From NCBI RefSeq assembly GCF_000719285.1, contig NZ_JOFS01000013.1, positions 110,264 through 174,263 of the forward strand: a DNA stretch of 64,000 nucleotides, written 5' to 3'. The notes under the pieces are model-generated. The model did not search any database. It saw nothing but the letters and a program-made list of their open reading frames with translations, and had not been told where the DNA came from. This DNA comes from Streptomyces bicolor. Lineage in GTDB: Bacteria > Actinomycetota > Actinomycetes > Streptomycetales > Streptomycetaceae. This document shows, in pieces, positions 27,430-37,473 of this stretch (the first letter of the stretch is position 1; each line of letters starts with the position of its first letter). A program made the position numbers and the translations under genes.

Positions 27430-29108
27430 CGCGACTCCTCCTCGGCGACGGACCGCCCATCTGACGGCACGGTGAGGGCGGGCTGCAGGTCCGGCTCCGC
27501 CAGCGCCTCGGGCAGGACGACGGTGAACTCCGCGCCCCCGCCGCCCGCCTCGCCCACCGTCGCGCTGCCGCCCTGCCGTTCGGCGAGCCTGCGCACGAGG
27601 GAGAGCCCGATGCCGCGCTCGCGGTGGGCCGGGCGCTGCTTGGTGGACCACCCCTCGGTGAAGATCAACTCGCGCTGCTCCTCGGGGACTCCCGGTCCCG
27701 TGTCGCGCACCCTGAGGATCGCGGTACGCCCCTCGGCGCGCAGTTCGACATCCACGCGCGCGTGCGGCGTGCCCGCGACGGCGTCCAGCGCGTTGTCCAC
27801 GAGGTTGCCGACGATCGTGACGAGCCCCCTGGGGTCGATCAGCCGGTCCGGAAGCCCGGTCCGGTCCGCCAGGCGCAGGGCGACGCCGCGCTCGGCCGCC
27901 ACGGTGGCCTTGCCGACCAGCAGGGCCGCGAGCAGTGGATCCCGGATCTTCTCGGCGACCTGCTCCGCGGTGGCCCGGTGATCACCGACCACCTCGCCGA
28001 CGAACTCCACGGCGTCGTCGTACATCTCCAGCTCCAGCAGCCCGAGGAGCGTGTGCATGCGGTTGGCGTGCTCGTGGTCCTGCGCGCGCAGGGCGTCGAT
28101 CAGGCCGCGCGTCGAGTCGAGCTCCCGGCCGAGCTGCTCCAGCTCGGTGCGGTCGCGCAGGGTCGCGACGGCGCCGCCGTCGTCGGTGGGCATACGGTTG
28201 GCGATCAGGACGCGCTGGCCACGGACCGTGAGCAGATCGGTGCCGGTCACCCGGCCCGCCAGCACGTCGGTCGTACGACCCTCGCCGAGCGCCTCGTCGA
28301 GGGACCGGCCGACGGCCTCGTCACCGATGCCGAGCAGCCGCCCCGCCTCGTCGTTGAGGAGGCGGATACGGCCGCCGCGGTCCAGGGCGACCACGCCCTC
28401 CCGGATGCCGTGCAGCATCGCCTCGCGCTCCGCGAGCAACGCCGAGATGTCGGAGAAGGCCAGGTCACGGGTCTGCCGCTGAACCCGGCGGGAGATGAGC
28501 CAGGCGGCCAGCGCGCCGACCGCCAGGGCGCCGCCCGCGTAGGCGAACAGCCCCGGGATGGCGTGCAGCAGCCGGGCCCGCACACTGTCGTACGCGATCC
28601 CGACCGAGACCGCCCCGATGATCTTCCCCTCCCCGTCGCGCAACGGCACCTTCCCGCGCGCGGTCCGGCCCAGGGTGCCGCTGTCGATCTGCATGACCTC
28701 GTGGCCGGCGAGTGCCTGGCCCGGGTCGGTCGAGACGCGCCTGCCGATCTCGCTCGCCGTGGGGTGGGACCAGCGCACCCCACGCCGGTCCATCACGACG
28801 ATGTACTCGGCCTTCGTCGCCTCACGGATCCGCTCCGCCTCCCGCTGAACCGGTCCGCCGGCCGTCGCGGGGGTGTTCACCAGATCCTCGGCGATCTGCG
28901 GCTGGGCCGCGGTGGTCTGCGCGATCGACAGCGCGCGGCGCATCGCCTGGTCGTCCAGCTGGTCGCTCAGCGGAGCGAGGAACAGGCCGGTCGCGAGCAC
29001 CGCGACTCCCGCGGCGATCGCCACCTGCATCAGCAGCACCTGCGCGAACATCTGCCGCGGCAGACCGAGGCGCAGGCGGCGGGCGGGGGGAGAGGGGCTC
29101 ATACCCAT
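27426..29108 (-). CDS. CitA/DcuS-family sensor histidine kinase
   Basis: The 560-residue protein has an N-terminal membrane helix (about 22-46), an extracellular PAS-like (CACHE) domain (about 50-180, ending VPLRDGEGKIIGAVSVGI), a second helix (about 188-207), a cytoplasmic PAS, the H-box AQDHEHANRMHTLLGLLELE typical of DcuS/CitA kinases, and an ATPase domain (NLVDNALDAV, DTGPGVP, GIGLSLVRRLAERQGG). It should sense an extracytoplasmic carboxylate and phosphorylate the adjacent regulator. The ATG two codons in (29102) is an alternative start. Confidence 0.88.
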   Translation of the reverse strand: MGMSPSPPARRLRLGLPRQMFAQVLLMQVAIAAGVAVLATGLFLAPLSDQLDDQAMRRALSIAQTTAAQPQIAEDLVNTPATAGGPVQREAERIREATKAEYIVVMDRRGVRWSHPTASEIGRRVSTDPGQALAGHEVMQIDSGTLGRTARGKVPLRDGEGKIIGAVSVGIAYDSVRARLLHAIPGLFAYAGGALAVGALAAWLISRRVQRQTRDLAFSDISALLAEREAMLHGIREGVVALDRGGRIRLLNDEAGRLLGIGDEAVGRSLDEALGEGRTTDVLAGRVTGTDLLTVRGQRVLIANRMPTDDGGAVATLRDRTELEQLGRELDSTRGLIDALRAQDHEHANRMHTLLGLLELEMYDDAVEFVGEVVGDHRATAEQVAEKIRDPLLAALLVGKATVAAERGVALRLADRTGLPDRLIDPRGLVTIVGNLVDNALDAVAGTPHARVDVELRAEGRTAILRVRDTGPGVPEEQRELIFTEGWSTKQRPAHRERGIGLSLVRRLAERQGGSATVGEAGGGGAEFTVVLPEALAEPDLQPALTVPSDGRSVAEEESR

Positions 29109-29343
29109 GACGGTACGTGGGTGCGCGGGGAGGCCCGTAGAGGGATGTGGTGTGGATCTCTTGATCGACGTCGTGCAGGGGTGCGGGAACGGGAGGTGGG
29201 CCGGTCTACCCAGGAACGGGATCCGGCGGTGGGTGTACCCGGGAGCGGCAGCCGACGGTGGCTTGGGACGGTCGCGGCACGCGCGCGGGACGGGCCGGTA
29301 TCCGGCGGTCGGCGTACTCAGGCCCCCGGCGCGCCCGGTTCGG

Positions 29344-30285
29344 TCAGCTCGCGAGCGCCGTAGCCATGGTCAGCTCGCGCACCGCTGTGACGTCCATCCG
29401 CGCGGGCGAGCCGAGCACCGACCCGCAGCTCTCGGGACGGGGCGGCAGCGAGGTGCCCTGTGCCACGCCGACCCGCCAGTGGCGCCCGTCCCTGTGGGCG
29501 ACGGTCACCTCCCACCGCGGGGCCGCGCCGTCGGTCCGTACGACGCTCAGCGCCTCGGCGGCGTCCTCGCCGGTAGCCCGGCGCACGGCCAGCTCGGCAG
29601 CCTGCCCCGGCCGCTCCCACGCCGAGTTCCCGCGACAGCCGTCGACGACGATCCGGCCGTCCTGGACGCTGTGCAGGACCTCCTTGACGGCGTGCGCCTC
29701 AGCCCTGCCGTACGCGTAGCCGTACGGCAGCACGAGCAGCGTCGGCGAGAACCGGTGTCCACCCAGATGGGTGACCTCCCAGACGCCGTCGACACCGGAG
29801 GCGGCGAGCTCGGCCGCGAGAGGGCGGCCGAGGAGCGCGCAGCAGCGGTCCCGCTTGCCGTTGGTGCAGACGAGGGCGAGCGGATCGCCTGTGTGGGGCC
29901 GCCCCTGGAGGACCGAGTCGAAGGTGCGCGGGTCACCCGTGCCCAGCGCGGCGAAGTCCAGGTCGAGCAACCGCTGCGCGTCGCGCGTCGTGGCGGAGTG
30001 CAGCCAGACGTTGCCCGGCACGGTGTGGGCCACGTAGACCTGGCGCTCGGCGGGGGCTCCGCAGTCGGCGTGCCGACCGGGGCGACGGATGAGGGCGACG
30101 CGTACGCCCGTGCCCTTCGCGGCCGCCTCCAGGACGCGGCCCAGCCCGGGATCCAGGTGGCTCTGGGTGAGCGCCTTGGCACCCCACGGACCGGGCTGCT
30201 CCAGCAGCAGCCAGGTCGTCGCGGTCGCCGCGGTCCCCGCGATGGGCTCGTCGAGGTCCTGCGAGACGGTTGAGCACGTACTCAC
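29344..30285 (-). CDS. Sucrase/ferredoxin-like protein (thioredoxin-fold [2Fe-2S] type)
   Basis: The 313-residue protein matches the sucraseferredoxin-like family: WLLLEQPGPWGAKAL at the N terminus, CTNGKRDRCCALLGRPLA with the metal-binding Cys cluster, and LGGHRFSPTLLVLPYGYAYGR. Members are thioredoxin-fold 2Fe-2S proteins; several are iron-regulated. GTG at 30285 is chosen because conserved sequence begins there. An iron-box-like operator ends one base upstream, which implies a leaderless or near-leaderless transcript. The open frame extends to 30519 but that part is low-complexity Pro/Arg and not credible. Confidence 0.85.
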   Translation of the reverse strand: MSTCSTVSQDLDEPIAGTAATATTWLLLEQPGPWGAKALTQSHLDPGLGRVLEAAAKGTGVRVALIRRPGRHADCGAPAERQVYVAHTVPGNVWLHSATTRDAQRLLDLDFAALGTGDPRTFDSVLQGRPHTGDPLALVCTNGKRDRCCALLGRPLAAELAASGVDGVWEVTHLGGHRFSPTLLVLPYGYAYGRAEAHAVKEVLHSVQDGRIVVDGCRGNSAWERPGQAAELAVRRATGEDAAEALSVVRTDGAAPRWEVTVAHRDGRHWRVGVAQGTSLPPRPESCGSVLGSPARMDVTAVRELTMATALAS

Positions 30286-30304
30286 AGAGGTGAGCCTAAC
30301 CTGA
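30286..30304 (-). promoter_or_regulatory. Iron box (DmdR/IdeR operator)
   Basis: Read on the minus strand the site is TCAGGTTAGGCTCACCTCT, matching 16 of 19 positions of the Streptomyces iron box TTAGGTTAGGCTCACCTAA. It abuts the start of the sucrase/ferredoxin-like gene, so an Fe-bound DmdR-type repressor should shut the gene off in iron-rich conditions. Confidence 0.75.
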
Positions 30305-30585
30305 CTTGGGTCGGGGTGGCTTCCCGAGGGGGTGCTGTCCTGCCGCGGTCGGCGGCGGCGCGGGGCGTGGGGCGGGCGGCGGGGGGCCATGGAGGGTGCC
30401 GGAGGCGGCCCGAGAAACGCGTGTGGCCTGGTGCCGTTCTGGCGCCAGGCCTCATCGGTGAGGATCGAGCAGTGACGGGGTGCCGGCTGCCCGCCGGATC
30501 GGTGGCCCGGCTCGCTCAACGGTTGCGCGCGGCCGGGGGAGCGTGACGGTACGGGTCTGGGTGGACGCGTGCTCGTGCGGTGGTC

Positions 30586-30822
30586 TCAGGCGTCGGGGAT
30601 GTCTGCCTTGGCGCGAATCAGAGTCTCTCTGCTCACGATGACGATGCGCTCATAGTCGGCGCGGGCGGCGTCTGCGGGCAGTTCCGGCTCAAGCGCCTCG
30701 GTGGCCTCGGTGCCGATCACGGCGAAGTTGCCGTCGCTGAGTTCGAACACGTCCGGGCAGGTAGCTCCTGAACTACTGCCTCGGGCGCTGGGAGGCACAC
30801 CGATGCGGCGCACGATCTTCAA
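30586..30822 (-). CDS. Small Streptomyces-type hypothetical protein
   Basis: The 78-residue acidic protein (MKIVRRIGVPPSARGSSSGA, CPDVFELSDGNFAVIG, YERIVIVSRETLIRAKADIP) belongs to a group I recall as common in Streptomyces, often in several copies beside regulator or DUF397-like genes. The function is unknown. The start ATG is at 30822; TTGAAG-like sequence and an AAGGTACC stretch lie upstream. Confidence 0.75.
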   Translation of the reverse strand: MKIVRRIGVPPSARGSSSGATCPDVFELSDGNFAVIGTEATEALEPELPADAARADYERIVIVSRETLIRAKADIPDA

Positions 30823-30871
30823 AGGTACCGGTCCTTAGGAACAAGGGGCTAGGCATACTGGGTGGGGAGCA

Positions 30872-31009
30872 GGTTACTGGTGATTCTGAGTCCCTTGAGG
30901 CTGGATGGCGAAAAGTCACCCGGTTGCGTTGTTGCCGCTGCGGGATTGACCGCCGTGGCGTTGCGAGAGCCAGTAACCAACCCCGAAGGCATGGCGAAAA
31001 GTCATCCGG
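30872..31009. repeat. Cluster of paired short repeats upstream of the small hypothetical gene
   Basis: ATGGCGAAAAGTCACCCGG at 30905-30923 recurs as ATGGCGAAAAGTCATCCGG at 30991-31009 (one mismatch, 86 bases apart). GGTTACTGG at 30872-30880 is inverted as CCAGTAACC at 30970-30978. The region is non-coding and upstream of the minus-strand 78-residue gene, so these are candidate operator sites. Confidence 0.6.
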
Positions 31010-31055
31010 GTCGCGCCGCGCCTCATCCTCCGGCCGCTGCGTCCGCGGGCTCCGG

Positions 31056-31607
31056 TCAGTCAGTCGGCGGATCACCCACCACCCACCACTCGTCCGTGTC
31101 GGATTCGTCGAGATCCCGGACGAGCCCGTCGACCATGTGTCCCAACTGGGCTTCTACGGAAGACTCCTTCAGGCTGGCGCGCATGTGCCGCGACGCCTCC
31201 CAGTACTCGCGGAAGACCGGGCTCTGGAAGAACTCCCGCAGGCGCGTGTACAGCTCCTCCCGGTCCAGGAGTTCCGCCTGGTAGAGGTGGTAGAGGTGGG
31301 CGTACCAAGCGTTGGCGTAGAAGAACTGGCGTCGCCTCTCCGCCGGGATGCTCTGGTCGTAGGTGTCGATCACCGCGGCGAGGGAGGGATCGTCGATCGC
31401 CCTCGCGAGCAACTCCCAGTGCATGCGCTGCTGATGGGCCAGCGTTGTCCGCCGGATCGCCAGCTCTTCGAGTTCCAGCCGTCGCTCGTGCAGTCGTGCC
31501 TGGTCCGACCGCCATTGACGCGCTGCCAGCGTCACGGTGGCGGTGGCGGCCAGGAGTGTGAGCGCGGCGGAACGCAGCCTCCGTGCAGAACGCTTCCGTG
31601 TGGCCAT
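31056..31607 (-). CDS. DUF6082 family protein
   Basis: The 183-residue protein has one N-terminal membrane segment (RLRSAALTLLAATATVTLAA), a helical linker and the DUF6082 core (ERRRQFFYANAWYAHLYHLYQAELLDRE, FFQSPVFREYWEASRHMRAS). Members are mostly of unknown function and are frequent in Streptomyces. ATG at 31607 follows GGGGG by six bases; the longer frame to 31772 is not credible. Confidence 0.8.
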   Translation of the reverse strand: MATRKRSARRLRSAALTLLAATATVTLAARQWRSDQARLHERRLELEELAIRRTTLAHQQRMHWELLARAIDDPSLAAVIDTYDQSIPAERRRQFFYANAWYAHLYHLYQAELLDREELYTRLREFFQSPVFREYWEASRHMRASLKESSVEAQLGHMVDGLVRDLDESDTDEWWVVGDPPTD

Positions 31608-31927
31608 GTCAACCCCCGAATCAGGCGGCCGTCCGCCGGTCGTCGGGGTGCGGGTCGACTGGAGGGGACCGGCGAGCGATGGGCGGCGCTTGCCGTCTCC
31701 CAGAGTGCCGAGCGGCTCTGATCGGCGGGGAGGCGGAGAGGAGGCGCACGGAGGGAAGCGAGGGTCGCACACTCCGGTGCCTTGCCCAACGTCTGCCCGG
31801 CAAGTGCTGCTAACAATCGTTCACTTCGCCGTGATTCTTCCGGCTCGTATCCTGGGTCGGCAGTCAATCCTCGTACGTGCGCCGAGCCGCGAGCCGGTGC
31901 ACCCGTCGGCGTGAGAAAGGTCGCACG
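31608..31927. promoter_or_regulatory. Divergent intergenic region, DUF6082 / CobW genes
   Basis: About 320 bases without a gene. An imperfect palindrome around AACAATCGTT (31811-31820) within an AT-richer patch is a candidate operator for the metallochaperone gene, but I cannot match it to a known Zur or Nur box. Confidence 0.3.
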
Positions 31928-33010
31928 TTGAGCCAGCCGAACCCCGGTGCGCAGCAGATTCCGGTCGTCGTGCTCGCCGGATTCCTCGGTTCCGGCAAGA
32001 CGACTCTGCTCAATCACCTCCTCCACCGCAGCGGGGGCACGCGCATCGGCGCCATCGTCAACGACTTCGGCGCCATCGAGATCGACGCCATGGCCGTCGC
32101 CGGCGCGCTCGGGGACTCCACCGTCTCCCTCGGAAACGGCTGTCTGTGCTGTGCGGTCGACGCCAGTGAGCTGGACGTCTATCTCGAGCGGCTCGCCCGC
32201 CCCTCCACCGGCATCGACGTCATCGTCATCGAGGCCAGTGGACTCGCCGAGCCCCAGGAACTCGTGCGCATGGTGCTCGCCAGTGAGCATCCGGGCATCG
32301 TGTACGGCGGGCTCGTCGAGGTCGTCGACGCCGCCGAGTTCGACGGCACCCGCGCGAAGCACCCCGAGATCGACCGGCACCTCGCCCTCGCCGACCTCGT
32401 CGTGGTCAACAAGCTCGACCGGGCGGCGGACGGCGAGCGTGTCCTCGGGCTGGTGCGCGAGCTCGCCGACCGTGCCGCGGTCGTCCCCGCCACCTGCGGC
32501 CGGATCGACCCAGAGTTCCTCTTCGAGTGCAGGCCCAGCCAGGAGCGCATCGGGCAGTTGTCCTTCGACGACCTGCACGAGCACACCGACGACGGCACCG
32601 ACGGCGACGACGACCACCACGGCCACCTGCACACCGCCTACGACAGCCTCTCCTTCGTCTCCGAAGAGCCCCTCGATCCACGCCGGTTGATGGCATTCCT
32701 GGACAGCAGGCCGGAGGGGCTGTACCGGATCAAGGGGTACGTCGACTTCGGCCCCCACGACGCCGCGAACCGTTACGCCGTGCACGCCGTCGGGCCCTTC
32801 CTGCGCTTCTATCCGGAACCGTGGGCCGACCCCGACGCACGCCTCACCCAGCTCGTCCTCATCGGCTCGGGCATCGATTCCGCCGCTCTGGCCAAGGAGC
32901 TGGAGGCGTGCAAGAGCGACGCCCCACACGCCGACGAGCACGGCATGTGGGGCGTCCTCCGCTACGTGCAAGACCCTGACGAGCAGGACCTCGACGACGT
33001 TCCGGCCTAG
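31928..33010 (+). CDS. CobW/COG0523-family GTPase (metallochaperone)
   Basis: The 360-residue GTPase has Walker A GFLGSGKTTL, the metal-binding CxCC motif in GNGCLCCAVD, EASGLAEP, NKLD for guanine recognition and a C-terminal CobW_C domain (GLYRIKGYVDFGPHD). A His/Asp-rich loop (residues about 217-240, HEHTDDGTDGDDDHHGHLH) should bind Zn or a similar metal. These proteins deliver metals, typically zinc, to apo-targets. TTG at 31928 has AAAGG about seven bases upstream and conserved sequence begins soon after. Its stop overlaps that of the convergent parC by four bases. Confidence 0.88.
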   Translation: MSQPNPGAQQIPVVVLAGFLGSGKTTLLNHLLHRSGGTRIGAIVNDFGAIEIDAMAVAGALGDSTVSLGNGCLCCAVDASELDVYLERLARPSTGIDVIVIEASGLAEPQELVRMVLASEHPGIVYGGLVEVVDAAEFDGTRAKHPEIDRHLALADLVVVNKLDRAADGERVLGLVRELADRAAVVPATCGRIDPEFLFECRPSQERIGQLSFDDLHEHTDDGTDGDDDHHGHLHTAYDSLSFVSEEPLDPRRLMAFLDSRPEGLYRIKGYVDFGPHDAANRYAVHAVGPFLRFYPEPWADPDARLTQLVLIGSGIDSAALAKELEACKSDAPHADEHGMWGVLRYVQDPDEQDLDDVPA

Positions 33011-35463
33011 ACCGGTCCCGCCACCACCGCCACCGTCTTCGGCAGCGAGACACCCGAGCCGTCGCGGCGCGGGTCGATGTCCGGGAGGTCGGCCGGGGAG
33101 CCGTTCTTCTGCGCGGCCCGTGCCGGGGCGGGGCCCGCCCAGGCCACGGACAGGCAGTCCTCGCCCTTCAGGAACCGCTGGCAGCGCACGCCTCCGGTGG
33201 CGCGGCCCTTGCGGGGGTACTGGTCGAACGGGGTCAGCTTGGCGGTCGTCTGGACCGAGTCGTCCAGCGTGCCGCGCGAGCCCGCGACCGTGAAGACGAC
33301 CGCGTCGACCGCCGGGTCCACCGCCGTGAAGGAGATGACCTTCGCGCCCTCCGCGAGCTTGATGCCCGCCACGCCGCCCGCCGGACGGCCCTGCGGGCGG
33401 ACCTGCGAGGCCTGGTAGCGCAGCAGCTGGGCGTCGTCCGTGATGAAGACCAGGTCCTCGTCACCGGTGCGCAGCTCGACCGCGCCCACGATCCGGTCGC
33501 CCTCCTTGAGGGTGATGACCTCCAGCTCCCCCTTGTTGGACGGGTAGTCCGGCACCACACGCTTGACGACGCCCTGTTCCGTGCCGAGCGCCAGGCCCGG
33601 CGAGGACTCGTCGAGCGTGGTCAGGCAGACCAGCGTCTCGCCGTCCGTCAGGGAGACGAACTCCGACAGCGGCGCGCCGCCCGAGAGGTTAGGCCTCGAC
33701 GCTGTCTCCGGCAGCTGCGGCAGATCGACGACGTTGATCCGCAGCAGACGGCCCGCGGACGTCACCGCGCCCACCTCACCGCGGGCCGTGGCCGGCACCG
33801 CAGAGACGATCACGTCGTGCTTCGTGCGCTTGGCGTCCTCGGCCTCCGCGAAGGGGTCGCCGTTCGCCGTACGGGCCAGCAGGCCCGTCGAGGACAGCAG
33901 CACCCGGCACGGGTCGTCCGCCACCTGCAGCGGTACGGCGGCGGCCGGGGCGCCCGCCGACTCCAGCAGGACCGTACGCCGCTCGGTGCCGAACTTCTTG
34001 GCCACCGCCGCCAGTTCGGAGGAGACCAGCTTGCGCAGCTCCGTGTCCGACTCCAGGATCCGGGTCAGCTCGGCGATCTCCTCGTTGAGCCGGTCCTTCT
34101 CGGCCTCCAGCTCGATGCGGTCGTACTTGGTCAGGCGGCGCAGCGGAGTGTCGAGGATGTACTGGGTCTGCACCTCGCTCAGCGAGAAGCGCTCCATCAG
34201 GCGCCCCTTCGCCTGTGCGGAGTTGTCGCTGGACCGGATCAGGCGGATGACCTCGTCGATGTCCAGCAGCGCCGTGAGCAGGCCCTCGACCAGGTGGAGA
34301 CGGTCCCGGCGCTTGCCGCGGCGGAACTCGCTGCGGCGCCGTACGACCTCGAAGCGGTGGTCGAGATAGACCTCGAGGAGCTCCTTGAGACCGAGGGTGA
34401 GGGGCTGGCCGTCGACCAGCGCGACGTTGTTGATGCCGAAGGACTCCTCCATCGGCGTCAGCTTGTACAGCTGCTCCAGGACCGCCTCCGGCACGAAGCC
34501 GTTCTTGATCTCGATGACCAGGCGCAGGCCGTGCTCGCGGTCGGTGAGGTCCTTGACGTCGGCGATGCCCTGGATCTTCTTCGAACCGACCAGGTCCTTG
34601 ATCTTGGCGATCACCTTCTCCGGGCCGACCGTGAAGGGCAGCTCGGTGACGACCAGGCCCTTGCGGCGGGCGGTCACCGTCTCGATCTCGACGGTGGCGC
34701 GGATCTTGAAGGTGCCGCGGCCCGTCTCGTACGCGTCCCGGATGCCGGAGAGGCCGACGATCCGGCCGCCGGTGGGCAGGTCGGGGCCCGGGACGTGCCT
34801 CATCAGCGTGTCCAGATCCGCGTTCGGGTGGCGGATCAGATGGCGGGCGGCCGCGATGACCTCGCCGAGGTTGTGCGGCGGCATGTTGGTCGCCATGCCG
34901 ACGGCGATGCCCGAGGCGCCGTTGACCAGGAGGTTCGGGAAGGCGGCGGGCAGGGCCACCGGCTCCTGCTCCTGGCCGTCGTAGTTGGGGGTGAAGTCGA
35001 CCGTGTCCTCGTCGATCGACTCGGTCATCAGGCTCGTCGCCTGAGCCTGCCGGCACTCGGTGTACCGCATGGCGGCCGGCGGGTCGTCGTTGCCCAGCGA
35101 GCCGAAGTTGCCGTGGCCGTCGACCAGCGGGACGCGCATCGAGAAGGGCTGGGCCATGCGCACCAGGGCGTCGTAGATCGACGCGTCGCCGTGCGGGTGC
35201 AACTTACCCATGACCTCGCCGACGACGCGGGCGCACTTCACATAGCCGCGGTCGGGGCGCAGACCCATCTCGTTCATCTGGTAGACGATGCGGCGGTGCA
35301 CCGGCTTGAGGCCGTCGCGGGCGTCCGGCAGGGCCCGGGAGTAGATGACCGAGTACGCGTACTCGAGGAAGGAGCCCTGCATCTCGTCGACGACGTCGAT
35401 GTCGAGGATCTTCTCCTCGTACGAGTCGTCGGGCGGCGGGGTCTTCGTGCTGCGGCGGGCCAT
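33007..35463 (-). CDS. parC: DNA topoisomerase IV subunit A (ParC)
   Basis: The 818-residue protein has the DNA-cleavage domain ([23 protein letters not shown], the quinolone-region [17 protein letters not shown], catalytic Tyr in AMRYTECR), a coiled coil and a C-terminal beta-pinwheel. With ParE it forms topoisomerase IV. ATG at 35463 follows AAGGAG and begins [18 protein letters not shown]; the extension to 35631 has no ribosome site. Confidence 0.93.
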   Translation of the reverse strand: MARRSTKTPPPDDSYEEKILDIDVVDEMQGSFLEYAYSVIYSRALPDARDGLKPVHRRIVYQMNEMGLRPDRGYVKCARVVGEVMGKLHPHGDASIYDALVRMAQPFSMRVPLVDGHGNFGSLGNDDPPAAMRYTECRQAQATSLMTESIDEDTVDFTPNYDGQEQEPVALPAAFPNLLVNGASGIAVGMATNMPPHNLGEVIAAARHLIRHPNADLDTLMRHVPGPDLPTGGRIVGLSGIRDAYETGRGTFKIRATVEIETVTARRKGLVVTELPFTVGPEKVIAKIKDLVGSKKIQGIADVKDLTDREHGLRLVIEIKNGFVPEAVLEQLYKLTPMEESFGINNVALVDGQPLTLGLKELLEVYLDHRFEVVRRRSEFRRGKRRDRLHLVEGLLTALLDIDEVIRLIRSSDNSAQAKGRLMERFSLSEVQTQYILDTPLRRLTKYDRIELEAEKDRLNEEIAELTRILESDTELRKLVSSELAAVAKKFGTERRTVLLESAGAPAAAVPLQVADDPCRVLLSSTGLLARTANGDPFAEAEDAKRTKHDVIVSAVPATARGEVGAVTSAGRLLRINVVDLPQLPETASRPNLSGGAPLSEFVSLTDGETLVCLTTLDESSPGLALGTEQGVVKRVVPDYPSNKGELEVITLKEGDRIVGAVELRTGDEDLVFITDDAQLLRYQASQVRPQGRPAGGVAGIKLAEGAKVISFTAVDPAVDAVVFTVAGSRGTLDDSVQTTAKLTPFDQYPRKGRATGGVRCQRFLKGEDCLSVAWAGPAPARAAQKNGSPADLPDIDPRRDGSGVSLPKTVAVVAGPV

Positions 35464-36129
35464 CGCTGCCGGCTCCTTGCTGAAGCGTTGACGGGATCTG
35501 ACGCGGACCATTGTGGACCGAGGCACTGACAACCACCGACCAGGACCCATTGTTGGGCTCCCGCCCGGCGTCCGAGAAGTGTCGCCGACGCACGGCCCGA
35601 CCTGCGACCGGCAGGTGGTATCGGGCACCAACCGCCCTGTCGGAGGCCGCCCTTCTCGCCGCGGGCCGCTCGATTCGGCCTGCGAGGCCCTGTGACGCCG
35701 GGCGGCGTCATGCGCATGCCCTGTGGCGAGGCAGCACGGCCTCCCACCCGTCTCGCGCGACGCCGGACAGCGGCCCCGGCAAGGATCAGTGCGGACCGTC
35801 GCCGTCGGCCGCCGTTCGGCGACGGCAAGCTCGCGCCACGCAACCGTTCACTCGCCGGAGTGATCGCCGGGCACCGTGCCGGTCCGGGCTCCCACCGGCG
35901 CGGCCGGTCCCCGCATCCCCGTCCGCCTCGACAGTGCCCCGGAAGCGGACACCGAGCCCTGTCCGACCGCCGTTCTCCGCGGTGCCCCCTGCCCACGTTC
36001 ACCCCTGTCCGGGCACGGCGTTCTGACCGGGAACTTCGCCGACCCTTCGGACGCTGCATACAGTGGCAGGAACTGAAGCCGAACTGCTCGGCACAACGCA
36101 GTGCACGCGACCGGAAGGACACCTTGCCC
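35464..36129. promoter_or_regulatory. Divergent intergenic region, parC / M16 peptidase
   Basis: This 666-base stretch has open frames on both strands but none with coding bias or recognisable product. It should hold the parC promoter and that of the M16 pair. Sequence near 36045-36065 (GCATACAGTGG) is a plausible -10 area. Nothing else is supported. Confidence 0.35.
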
Positions 36130-37473
36130 ATGGGTCACACGGCCACACCGGAGGCACAATCCGGCGGCCTCACCGCGACGGAGCACCGCCTGGCCAACGG
36201 CCTGCGCGTGGTGCTCTCCGAGGACCACCTCACGCCGGTCGCCGCGGTCTGCCTCTGGTACGACGTCGGCTCCCGCCACGAGGTCAAGGGCCGTACCGGA
36301 CTCGCCCACCTCTTCGAGCACCTGATGTTCCAGGGATCGAACAGTGTGAAGGGCACGGGCCACTTCGAGCTCGTCCAGGGCGCGGGCGGCTCACCGAACG
36401 GCACCACCAGCTTCGAGCGCACCAACTACTTCGAGACCATGCCCGCCCACCAGCTGGAGCTCGCGCTGTGGCTGGAGGCCGACCGCATGGGCAGCCTCCT
36501 GGTGGCGCTCGACGAGGAGGGTCTGGAGAACCAGCGCGACGTCGTCAAGAACGAACGCCGCCAGCGCTACGACAACGTTCCCTACGGCACCGCGTTCGAG
36601 AAGCTGACCGCCCTGTCGTACCCCGACGGCCACCCGTACCACCACACGCCGATCGGCTCGATGGCCGACCTGGACGCGGCCAGCCTGGAGGACGCCCGCG
36701 CGTTCTTCCGCACCTACTACGCGCCCAACAACGCCGTCCTGTCGATCGTCGGCGACATCGACCCGGAGCAGACGCTGGCCTGGGTCGAGAAGTACTTCGG
36801 CTCCATCCCGGCGCACGACGGCAAGCCCGAGCCGCGCGACGGCTCGCTGCCCGAGATCATCGGCGAGCAGCTGCGCGAGGTCGTCGAGGAGAACGTCCCC
36901 GCGCGCGCGATGATGGCCGCCTACCGGCTCCCGAAAGACGGCACGCGCGAGTGCGACGCCGCCGACCTGGCGCTGACCGTCCTCGGCGGCGGCGAGTCCT
37001 CCCGCCTGTACAACCGGCTCGTACGCCGCGACCGTACGGCCGTGGCGGCCGGCTTCGGCCTGCTCCGCCTGGCCGGGGCGCCCTCCCTGGGCTGGCTGGA
37101 CGTGAAGACCTCCGGCGACGTCGAGGTCCCCGTCATCGAGTCGGCCGTCGACGAGGAGCTCGCCCGCTTCGCGGCGGAGGGCCCCACCGCCGAGGAGATG
37201 GAGCGCGCGCAGGCCCAGCTCGAGCGCGAGTGGCTGGACCGGCTCGGCACCGTCGCGGGCCGCGCCGACGAACTGTGCCGGTACGCCGTCCTGTTCGGCG
37301 ACCCGCAGCTCGCGTTCACCGCCGTACAGCGCGTCCTCGACGTCACCGCCGAGGAGGTCCAGGCGGTCGCCAAGGCCCGCCTGCGCCCCGACAACCGCGC
37401 GGTGCTCGTGTACGAGCCGACCACAGCCGAGGCCGACGAGACCACCGACGAGAACGAGGAGTCGGCGCAGTGA
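36130..37473 (+). CDS. M16-family zinc metallopeptidase, active subunit
   Basis: The 447-residue protein has the inverted zinc motif HLFEH (HxxEH) in GLAHLFEHLMFQGS and the distal Glu in ENQRDVVKNERRQRYDN, so it is the catalytic member of a pitrilysin/MPP-like pair. It lacks a signal peptide and is likely cytoplasmic. Bacterial M16B pairs degrade peptides in a closed chamber. Start ATG 36130; ACCTTGCCC precedes it, so the ribosome site is weak (AAGGACACC about 15 bases upstream). The stop overlaps the next GTG. Confidence 0.9.
   Translation: MGHTATPEAQSGGLTATEHRLANGLRVVLSEDHLTPVAAVCLWYDVGSRHEVKGRTGLAHLFEHLMFQGSNSVKGTGHFELVQGAGGSPNGTTSFERTNYFETMPAHQLELALWLEADRMGSLLVALDEEGLENQRDVVKNERRQRYDNVPYGTAFEKLTALSYPDGHPYHHTPIGSMADLDAASLEDARAFFRTYYAPNNAVLSIVGDIDPEQTLAWVEKYFGSIPAHDGKPEPRDGSLPEIIGEQLREVVEENVPARAMMAAYRLPKDGTRECDAADLALTVLGGGESSRLYNRLVRRDRTAVAAGFGLLRLAGAPSLGWLDVKTSGDVEVPVIESAVDEELARFAAEGPTAEEMERAQAQLEREWLDRLGTVAGRADELCRYAVLFGDPQLAFTAVQRVLDVTAEEVQAVAKARLRPDNRAVLVYEPTTAEADETTDENEESAQ

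Noticed and set aside
31811..31820. Zur box upstream of the CobW-type gene
   Set aside because: The imperfect palindrome AACAATCGTT does not match the Streptomyces Zur consensus well enough to name it.
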